Assembly: GCA_023399375.1 (NCBI GenBank) | Contig: JAEWPX010000045.1 | Coordinates: 1-8,194, forward strand | Length of the DNA stretch: 8,194 bases | Source: Pseudomonadota bacterium | GTDB taxonomy: Bacteria > Desulfobacterota > Desulfovibrionia > Desulfovibrionales > Desulfovibrionaceae | Direction of reading: 5' to 3' | Translations under genes and position numbers: made by a program | The notes under the pieces: model-generated | Told to the model about the DNA's origin: nothing | The model's database searches: none | What the model saw: only the letters and a program-made list of their open reading frames with translations | Shown here: in pieces, positions 1 through 5,853 of the stretch | Layout: each line of letters begins with the position of its first letter | How positions within the stretch are numbered: position 1 is the first letter of the stretch

Positions 1-317
1 TCCCGGATGAAGTTGTCGAGGAAATCGATCATCTGCTGGCGCTGCTCGGTCGTGCAGTAGCTGATGCAGGAGCAGCGCAGCTTGCCGCTGCCGCGCACGA
101 GCAGTTCGAGCTTGAGCCAGTTGCGCCCCGTTTCGAGGATGAGCATGTACGGGCCGCACTCGTTGTAGTGCTGCTGCTGCTCGTCGTTGAGCATCTCCAT
201 GGGGAAGGGGATGTAGTAGATGTGGTCGAGGGGGCCTTTGAACCCTTTCTCGGACAGGTGCCGCTCGATCGTTTCCATGTTCTCGGCGGAAACTTCGTCG
301 ATGAGGTAGGATCGCAT
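1..317 (-). CDS. Conserved small protein of unknown function, partial (C-terminus beyond window)
   Basis: I do not recognise the family. The reading frame begins at ATG 317-315 (MRSYLIDEVSAENMETI) and stays open to base 1, giving about 105 residues, so the C-terminus is outside the window. The visible part looks soluble: no signal peptide or membrane segment, with an acidic N-terminal half. Cysteines are clustered in the second half: one in NECGPYM and three in CSCISYC (about residues 83-89), a spacing that could bind metal, though this is only a guess. The gene starts 4 nt after the hemA stop codon and has no clear Shine-Dalgarno sequence (the preceding bases read GAGTAACCCC). It is therefore probably translated by coupling to hemA and belongs to the same operon. 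The amino acid composition is that of a real protein, whereas overlapping frames give Arg/Pro/Gly-rich nonsense. Confidence 0.8.
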   Translation of the reverse strand, partial: MRSYLIDEVSAENMETIERHLSEKGFKGPLDHIYYIPFPMEMLNDEQQQHYNECGPYMLILETGRNWLKLELLVRGSGKLRCSCISYCTTEQRQQMIDFLDNFIR

Positions 318-321
318 GGGG

Positions 322-1683
322 TTACTCGCTGTCTTCCGTCGCATCGAGGTCCGGGGCCATGACCCCGTCTTCGGGCGGTTTCCGGTCCGCGTGGGCGTTT
401 GGCGGCACGCCTTCGCGGTCCAGGTTGTACATGCGGCGGGTGAGATCGATGAACCTGTCGCCTTTTTCCTCCCTGGCCCGGCGTTTGAGGAAGGCGATGG
501 GCTCGTGGAGCAATTTGTGGCTGATGGAAAGGGACAGGGTCTCGATGGCCCGGCGTGTCTCGTCGGGGACGTCGGGGCCGAGGCGGCGCAGGGTCTTGGC
601 CAGTTCGCGGCGGGCGACGTCCTCGCCTGCGGCAAGCAGATCCACGATGGTCGGCTTGACGTCCAGGGATTTGAGCCACTCGCCGAAACGCTCCACCTGC
701 AAACCGATGATGTCCCGGGCGCGGGCCGCTTCCTCGCGCCGCTGGGCCAGGTTTTCCTCGACCACTTCCTGGAGGTCGTCGATGTCGTAGAGATAGACGT
801 TGTCCAGGCTGTTGACGTCGGGGTCGATATCGCGAGGCACCGCGATATCGATGAAAAACATGGGCTTGTGCTTGCGCGCCTTGAGCACGGAACGCACGTC
901 CCGGGCCTTTATGACCACGTGGGGCGCGCCGGTCGAACTGATGACGATGTCCGCCTCGTGCAGCCGGGAAACGAACTCGTCGAAGGCCACGGGCCGGCCC
1001 TTGAAGCGCGCGGCCAGTTCCTCGGCCCGGGCGTAGGTGCGGTTGGCGACCAGGATTTCGGACACGCCGGCGTTGAGCAGGTGCAGCGCCGCCAGTTCCG
1101 CCATCTCGCCCGCGCCCACGAGCATGGCCCGCTTGCCGGCCATTTCGCCGAAGATGCGCTTGGCCAGCTCCACGGCCGCGTAGCTGATGGACACCGCGGA
1201 TGCGCCGATGCCCGTGGCCGTGCGCACCTTCTTGGCCACGGAAAAGGCCTTGTGGCAGAGGCGGTTGGTGATGACCCCGGCCGTGCCCAGGTTTACGGCG
1301 TGGCGGTAGGCGGCCTTGAGCTGCCCCAGGATCTGCGGCTCGCCGAGGACCAGGGAGTCCAGGCCCGAGGCCACGCAAAAAAGGTGCTCCACGGCGGCAA
1401 GCCCCGCGTGCTCGTAGAGGTGCGGGGCGAGCATGGCCGGATCCTGGCCGCAGTGGGCCGCCCAGGCGGCGAGCACCGCCGGGCGGACATCGCGGCCCGT
1501 CGCGTCGGCGACGAGCACCTCCACCCGGTTGCAGGTGGACAGCACCAGCGCCTCGCGCACGCGGGCCTCGCCGCGCACGAGCAGATCACCGAGCGTGGGC
1601 TTGTCGCCTAGGGCGAACGCCTCGCGGACCTCGACCCCGGCGGTCTTATGGTTGAGGCCAAACAGGTAGATTTGATGCTCCAT
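322..1683 (-). CDS. hemA: Glutamyl-tRNA reductase
   Basis: HemA reduces glutamyl-tRNA(Glu) with NADPH to glutamate-1-semialdehyde, the first committed step of C5-pathway tetrapyrrole synthesis in the cytoplasm. The 453-residue product has the full family layout. The N-terminal catalytic domain carries NHKTAG (11-16) and the nucleophilic cysteine in LSTCNRVEVL (Cys51). The signature region at about 100-121 includes VASGLDSLVLGEPQILGQ with His100 just before it. The NADPH-binding fold has VGAGEMAEL (189-197), and a helical dimerisation domain follows (about 320-422). A 30-residue charged tail ends the protein. The start ATG at 1683 gives the normal family N-terminus but has no Shine-Dalgarno sequence, being preceded by the palindrome CGATATATCG. 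It lies 38 nt inside the 3' end of the upstream membrane-protein gene. This suggests translational coupling, a plausible way of tying HemA level to that gene. Confidence 0.97.
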   Translation of the reverse strand: MEHQIYLFGLNHKTAGVEVREAFALGDKPTLGDLLVRGEARVREALVLSTCNRVEVLVADATGRDVRPAVLAAWAAHCGQDPAMLAPHLYEHAGLAAVEHLFCVASGLDSLVLGEPQILGQLKAAYRHAVNLGTAGVITNRLCHKAFSVAKKVRTATGIGASAVSISYAAVELAKRIFGEMAGKRAMLVGAGEMAELAALHLLNAGVSEILVANRTYARAEELAARFKGRPVAFDEFVSRLHEADIVISSTGAPHVVIKARDVRSVLKARKHKPMFFIDIAVPRDIDPDVNSLDNVYLYDIDDLQEVVEENLAQRREEAARARDIIGLQVERFGEWLKSLDVKPTIVDLLAAGEDVARRELAKTLRRLGPDVPDETRRAIETLSLSISHKLLHEPIAFLKRRAREEKGDRFIDLTRRMYNLDREGVPPNAHADRKPPEDGVMAPDLDATEDSE

Positions 1684-2515
1684 CGATATATCGCGCGAAA
1701 CTGTGATGCGTTGGCATGAAAAAGTTGATGACGAGCAAGGACACGAGCGTCAGGCAGAATATCCACATGGCCAGACGCGCGGGCTTGCGGCCGCGCCAGC
1801 CGAGAAACAGCCTCTGGTGGAACAGGAAGGCGAAAAGCAGCCAGACGCAGATGGCCGTGATCTCCTTGGGGTCCCAGGAGAAGATGCGGTTCCAGGTGAG
1901 TTTGGCCCAGATGAATCCGGAAAGAAGGCCGATGGTGTAGAGCGGAAAGCCGGCGGTCACGGCCCAGCGATTGACGGTGTCGCAGGTGGAAAGCGCCGGC
2001 AGGGCCTTGGAAAAGCCGGAGAGCTTCTCCTTGGTCTTGATCTTGTGGTCGAGGTAGAGGTAGGCCGCGCCCGCGCCGCAGGCCATGGCGAGCAGGCTTA
2101 TCGCCAAAAAGAGCGCGCCGATGTGCAGCCCGAAGAAGAGCCCGCCGAGCGCCTTGGGCAGGGGCATGCGCGTGGCCGTCACCGCCTGGGAGGACAGGAA
2201 GAGAAAGAGCGCCAGGGGCGCTGCGAGCAGCCCGAGCATTTCCAGACGCAGCCGCCACCACAGGATGAGACAGATCAAAAGCAGGCTCCAGGCCAGCAGG
2301 CTGAAGTAGAATTCGCCAAGGAGCAGGGCTGCGCCGCCCTCGGCCGCAAGCAGCACGACCAGGTCGGCCGTGTGCAACGCGAAGCCGGAAAGGGTCAGCG
2401 CCTCGCCCGTGCGGCGCAGGCGTGCCCGTCCCGTGACCACACCGAGCAGATGCAGGGTCGCGCCCAGGAAATAGGCGGCGATGACGCAGAAAAAGAGCAG
2501 GTTAAGCGCCGGCAT
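1646..2515 (-). CDS. ccsA: CcsA/HemX-like integral membrane protein (cytochrome c assembly family)
   Basis: The 289-residue protein is strongly hydrophobic, with about eight predicted membrane helices (roughly 4-25, 37-58, 66-86, 92-112, 122-147, 186-206, 216-236, 248-267). It carries the family's tryptophan motif in altered form: WAKLTWNRIFSWDPKE (203-218), where CcsA proteins usually have a WGxxWxWDPKE-like string. Candidate heme-ligand histidines are His48, His131 and the pair His270-His271. Family members handle heme at the membrane: CcsA is part of the System II cytochrome c synthase, while the related HemX sits beside hemA in Bacillus and influences HemA level. Position directly before hemA favours a HemX-like role; the retained WDPKE motif favours heme handling. 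I cannot decide between them. The start at 2515 overlaps the previous gene by 14 nt and has GGGAG about 10 nt upstream. Confidence 0.88.
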   Translation of the reverse strand: MPALNLLFFCVIAAYFLGATLHLLGVVTGRARLRRTGEALTLSGFALHTADLVVLLAAEGGAALLLGEFYFSLLAWSLLLICLILWWRLRLEMLGLLAAPLALFLFLSSQAVTATRMPLPKALGGLFFGLHIGALFLAISLLAMACGAGAAYLYLDHKIKTKEKLSGFSKALPALSTCDTVNRWAVTAGFPLYTIGLLSGFIWAKLTWNRIFSWDPKEITAICVWLLFAFLFHQRLFLGWRGRKPARLAMWIFCLTLVSLLVINFFMPTHHSFARYIDGASNLPVWPQP

Positions 2516-3194
2516 GACCGAGGGCTCCCGCGATCAGCCCGGCCGCGTCCCCGTGCAGGGCGGCGGGCAGGATTTCCCGGAGCACGTTTTCCGCGGCGGC
2601 TGCGTCGCCGCGCTCCAGGGCGTCGAGCAAAGACGAATGGACGAGCTTGCGGAAAAGAGCCGAATTCTCCTCCGTGGGCAACCCAAGGGCCAGAACCATG
2701 GGCCGCAGGGCGCTCATGAGCACGAGCAGCGCGCCGTACTCGTCGCCGAGGAATTCGCCCAGCCCCTGGCGGATCTTGCGCGCCAGGGCCGGCGAGGCCC
2801 CGCCCGTGGAAATGGCCACGGTGAGGTCGCCCTGGGTGAAAAGGGCCGGCACGATGAAGCTGCACTTCTCGGGCTGGTCCACGATGTTGCAGAGGATGCC
2901 GCGTGCGGCGCATTCCCGGCTGATGGCCCAGTTGCTTTCCTCGTCGCTGGTGGCGGCGATGACCAGGAAGCGGCCGTCGAGGTCCGTCGGGGTGAATTCC
3001 CGGCGCTCGATGACCACGCCCGGCACGGCGGAAAGCGCGGCGGCGACGTCCGCCGGAGGCGCGGGATCGAGGACGAGCACCTCGTCCGGGCCGCAGGCGG
3101 CGAGCGTGGCGATCTTGCGCCGGCCCACCTGTCCCGCGCCCACCACCAGGCAGCGCTTGCCGTGAAGATTGACGTAAAGGGGATAATACCGCAT
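2502..3194 (-). CDS. Precorrin-2 dehydrogenase (siroheme synthase N-terminal-type; possible sirohydrochlorin ferrochelatase)
   Basis: This enzyme oxidises precorrin-2 to sirohydrochlorin with NAD+, and in some family members (Met8p, the CysG N-terminal module) also inserts iron to give siroheme. The 230-residue product begins MRYYPLYVNLHGKRCLVVGA, with the nucleotide-binding loop VGAGQVGRRK (18-27). NIVDQPEKCSFIVPA (103-117) contains Asp106, matching the catalytic aspartate of CysG and Met8p. STGGASPALARKIR (129-142) is the conserved serine/glycine segment. The C-terminal helical part is present, but there is no uroporphyrinogen methyltransferase domain, so this is a stand-alone module, not full CysG. 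As I recall, the D. vulgaris homologue was reported to act only as the dehydrogenase, with a separate chelatase. The start is well set by TAGGAGG six bases before the ATG. It is the first gene of the tetrapyrrole operon. Confidence 0.93.
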   Translation of the reverse strand: MRYYPLYVNLHGKRCLVVGAGQVGRRKIATLAACGPDEVLVLDPAPPADVAAALSAVPGVVIERREFTPTDLDGRFLVIAATSDEESNWAISRECAARGILCNIVDQPEKCSFIVPALFTQGDLTVAISTGGASPALARKIRQGLGEFLGDEYGALLVLMSALRPMVLALGLPTEENSALFRKLVHSSLLDALERGDAAAAENVLREILPAALHGDAAGLIAGALGHAGA

Positions 3195-3284
3195 AGGAAG
3201 CCTCCTATAACAGAAGAACGCGTGGACCGAAAAGGGCTTTTTTTCACATGCTTTTTTGGGTTACGCGACCGCGGCGGAGGAGGC
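3195..3284. promoter_or_regulatory. Divergent intergenic region between the tetrapyrrole operon and the glycosyltransferase operon
   Basis: This 90-bp spacer must hold the promoters for at least one of the two diverging operons. On the plus strand it contains two T-runs (3238-3244 and 3252-3257) separated by CACATGC, and an AAAAGGGCTTTT inverted repeat just before the first. TATAAC at 3206-3211 resembles a -10 on the plus strand, but no good -35 lies 16-18 bp upstream. I could not identify a convincing promoter in either direction. The left end carries the strong TAGGAGG ribosome site of the minus-strand gene (about 3197-3205); the right end carries GGAGGAGG for the plus-strand gene. Confidence 0.5.
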
Positions 3285-4562
3285 ATGGCGCGCTTTCTGG
3301 CGGTGCAGCTGGCCCGCATCGGGGACCTGGCCCAGACCCGGCGCTTGCTCGCGGGCCTTTGGCGGCAGGCCGAAAAGACCGGCGGCGAGGTGCACCTCGC
3401 CGTGGACTTTAGCCTCGTCCCCCTGGCGCGACGCCTCTATCCCTATGCCGTGGTCCACGGCCTGCCGGCCCACGGCGCGCCCGGGGAGGCGGGCATGGCC
3501 GCGGCCGCGGCCCGCGTCCGCGATGCCCGTCCGGCTTTCGACGCCCTGGCGGCAATCGCTTTCGACAAGGTCTTCCTGCTCAATTTTTCGCCCCTGGCCA
3601 TGGCGCTTGGCGCGATGTTTCCCCCGGAAATCCAGCGCGGCTACCGCCAGCACGCCGGCCAGGCCGACAAGGACGCGCTCCTGCGTCTGGTCTTCCGTCT
3701 GGCCCGCGACCGGCGCGGCGCGGGCATCAACCTGGCCGACATCTGGGCCCATCTCGACGACGCTCCCCTGCCGCCGGAGGCGGTCAATCCGCCGGCTGCG
3801 CCAAAGGGCGGCGGCCTCGGCGTGGCCCTGGCCGGCCGGGCCGCCAGACGCTCCCTGCCGCCGGACGTGCTGGCCCCGCTCGTGCGCACGCTTTTTCTCG
3901 CGACCGGGGCCAAACGCGTCACGCTTTTCGGCACGAAATCCCAGGCCGGCGAGGCCCGGGCGCTGCTGCGCCGCCTGGACCCGGCCGTGCGCGAGGCCTG
4001 CGACGACGCCACGGGCAAAACGGACCTGCCCGGGCTCCTCGACGCGCTTTCCGGCCTCGACCGCCTCGTCACCCCGGATACCGGAGCCATGCATCTGGCC
4101 GCGTTTTGCGGCGTGCCGGTCACGGCCTTTTTCCTGTCCTCGGCCTGGAGCCACGAGACCGGTCCCTACGGCGTCGGGCACACGGTGTGGCAGCACACCA
4201 CGCCCTGCGCGCCCTGCCTGGAGTCGGCCCCGTGCGACAAGGACCTCGTTTGCCTGCCGCCCTTTGCCGAGCCGGGCCTTTTGCGCTGTCTGGCCGGCGC
4301 GCAAAAGGCCGCGCCGCCGCCCGGGCTCGTGGGGCTGGCCACGGACTGCGACGCCCTGGGCGCGCTGTGCCGTCCTTTTTGCGGCGAGGATCCGACGCGC
4401 GCGCGCCGCGAGGCCGTGCGCGCCTTCCTCGCCCGTCGCTTGGCCGGGGCGGCGGCGGACGGCGTCGACGTCGCCAGCGGCCACGAACTGGCCGAGAGCC
4501 TGAGTCTTGAAACGGACTGGGTCCTGCCGCCCGCGGGCCGGAGCCTGGCCGGGGAGTGGTAG
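3285..4562 (+). CDS. Glycosyltransferase family 9 (heptosyltransferase-like) protein
   Basis: GT9 enzymes transfer heptose or other sugars from nucleotide donors during lipopolysaccharide core and related glycan synthesis, at the cytoplasmic face of the membrane. The 425-residue product has a GT-B layout. The N-terminal acceptor domain starts with RIGDLAQTRRLL (11-22), the usual IGD loop. The C-terminal donor domain has LVTPDTGAMHLAAFCGVP (261-278) with Asp265 and His270, the core GT9 signature. Next comes a cysteine cluster CAPCLESAPCDKDLVC (308-323; C-x2-C-x5-C-x5-C), in the place where WaaC/WaaF relatives often carry spaced cysteines. A tail of about 100 residues makes it longer than typical members (about 340 residues). 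The start ATG 3285 follows GGAGGAGGC directly and yields the family N-terminus; the frame is open farther upstream but without homologous sequence. Substrate cannot be read from the sequence. Confidence 0.88.
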   Translation: MARFLAVQLARIGDLAQTRRLLAGLWRQAEKTGGEVHLAVDFSLVPLARRLYPYAVVHGLPAHGAPGEAGMAAAAARVRDARPAFDALAAIAFDKVFLLNFSPLAMALGAMFPPEIQRGYRQHAGQADKDALLRLVFRLARDRRGAGINLADIWAHLDDAPLPPEAVNPPAAPKGGGLGVALAGRAARRSLPPDVLAPLVRTLFLATGAKRVTLFGTKSQAGEARALLRRLDPAVREACDDATGKTDLPGLLDALSGLDRLVTPDTGAMHLAAFCGVPVTAFFLSSAWSHETGPYGVGHTVWQHTTPCAPCLESAPCDKDLVCLPPFAEPGLLRCLAGAQKAAPPPGLVGLATDCDALGALCRPFCGEDPTRARREAVRAFLARRLAGAAADGVDVASGHELAESLSLETDWVLPPAGRSLAGEW

Positions 4563-4564
4563 CC

Positions 4565-5851
4565 ATGGCCTTTTCCCGCGCCCTGCGCGTGCTGGTGGTC
4601 TTGCCCATGTACGGCGGCTCGCTGCCCATCGGCCGCTCCTGCGCCGCGGCCCTGGCGGGCCTCGGGCATGCGGTGGAAGTCTTCGAGGCCCCGGCCTTTT
4701 ACGGCGCGTTTTCGGCGCTCAAGGAGCTGCGGGTGACGTCGGACCGCCTGGAGTACCTGGAGAACAGTTTCCTGCAGGTCGTTTCCCAGGCCGTGTGCGC
4801 CAAGGCCGAGACCTTCGGCCCGGACCTCGTGCTGGCATTGGCCCAGGCGCCGCTGTCGCGTCAGGCCTTAAAGCGCCTGCGCCGCGACGGCGTGGCCACG
4901 GCCATGTGGTTCGTGGAGGATTTCCGGCTTTTCACCTATTGGGAAACGTTCGCGCCTTATTATGATGTGTTCGCCGTGATCCAGCAGGAGCCGTTTCTGG
5001 AAAAGCTGGCCGCCGTGGGGCAGCAAAACGCCTGCTACCTGCCCCTTGCCGCGGATCCGGCCGTGCACCGGCCGCTTGAGCTTTCGCCCGTGGAGCGCCG
5101 CCTCTACGGGGCGCGGGTGTCCTTCATGGGCGCGGGCTACGCCAACCGCCGCCTGGCGTTCGCCCAGTTGCTGGACTACGGGCTGGCGATTTTCGGCAGC
5201 GACTGGGACGGCGACGCGACGCTCGCCCCGCGCGTGCGCCTGGACGGGCGCAGGGTCGGCACGGACGAGGCGGTGCGCATCTTCAACGCCGCCGACGTCA
5301 ACCTCAACCTGCATTCGAGCGTGTCCGTGGAGCGGCTCGTGACCGGGGGCGACTTCGTCAACCCGCGCACCTTCGAGCTGGCCATGTGCGGCGCGTTCCA
5401 ACTGGTGGACCGGCGCACGCTTCTGCCGGAGCTTTTCGGCGAGGACGAACTGGCGCAGTTCGGGGACATGGAAGAGCTGAAGGAGCGGCTGGGGTATTTC
5501 CTGGGCCATCCCGAGGCGCGCGCGGCCTTCGCCGCCCGGGCGCGGGCGCGGGCGCTCAAGGAACATACCTATGCTCGGCGCATGGAGGCGCTTCTCGACT
5601 TCGTCGCCGTGCGCCTTTCCGGCTGGCCGCGGCGTGAGCGGGGCGGGGAGGCCCTTTCGGGCCTGCCGGAGGACATGCGGGAGGAGGTGGCGGCGCTGCT
5701 GCGCGAGCTGTCGCTGCCGCCGGACGTTTCTTTCGACGATCTGATCTGGGCCGTGCGCGCCCGGCAGGGGGTGCTTTCTCCACTGGAGACGAGCCTGCTG
5801 TTTTTGGACGAATGGCGCAGGCAGTACGGCCGGGAGCGCGCCGGCAAGTAG
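4565..5851 (+). CDS. CgeB-like GT-B glycosyltransferase
   Basis: The 428-residue protein resembles the CgeB/DUF3880-type glycosyltransferases. The N-terminal Rossmann-like domain begins RVLVVLPMYGGSLPIGRS (8-25) with FGPDLVLALAQAPL (84-97) and AMWFVEDFR (113-121). The C-terminal glycosyl-transferase domain has VSFMGAGYANRR (185-196), then LNLHSSVS (247-254), then the donor-site segment FVNPRTFELAMCGAFQLVD (264-282), in which Glu271 is the likely donor-binding glutamate, and KEHTYARRMEALL near 332-344. There is no signal peptide or membrane helix. The last 70 residues or so form an acidic/arginine-rich helical tail. ATG 4565 is preferred over GTG 4556 because GGGGAG (4551-4556) lies eight bases before the ATG. 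The gene follows the GT9 stop by 2 bp, so the two are co-transcribed and probably work on the same glycan. CgeB relatives decorate spore coats and, in some bacteria, flagellar or surface structures; the target here is unknown. Confidence 0.82.
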   Translation: MAFSRALRVLVVLPMYGGSLPIGRSCAAALAGLGHAVEVFEAPAFYGAFSALKELRVTSDRLEYLENSFLQVVSQAVCAKAETFGPDLVLALAQAPLSRQALKRLRRDGVATAMWFVEDFRLFTYWETFAPYYDVFAVIQQEPFLEKLAAVGQQNACYLPLAADPAVHRPLELSPVERRLYGARVSFMGAGYANRRLAFAQLLDYGLAIFGSDWDGDATLAPRVRLDGRRVGTDEAVRIFNAADVNLNLHSSVSVERLVTGGDFVNPRTFELAMCGAFQLVDRRTLLPELFGEDELAQFGDMEELKERLGYFLGHPEARAAFAARARARALKEHTYARRMEALLDFVAVRLSGWPRRERGGEALSGLPEDMREEVAALLRELSLPPDVSFDDLIWAVRARQGVLSPLETSLLFLDEWRRQYGRERAGK

Positions 5852-5853
5852 TC

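Noticed and set aside
316..1611. Long plus-strand frame antisense to hemA
   Set aside because: It mirrors hemA codons in a G+C-rich gene. The minus-strand frame has clear HemA motifs and this one has none.
3238..3257. T-runs in the divergent region as an intrinsic terminator
   Set aside because: The preceding AAAAGGGCTTTT cannot form a stable G+C stem, and no plus-strand gene ends nearby.
2481..3284. Upstream extension of the GT9 frame (268 extra codons) antisense to the precorrin-2 dehydrogenase
   Set aside because: It is a shadow of the minus-strand gene. The ribosome site and the family N-terminus fix the start at 3285.
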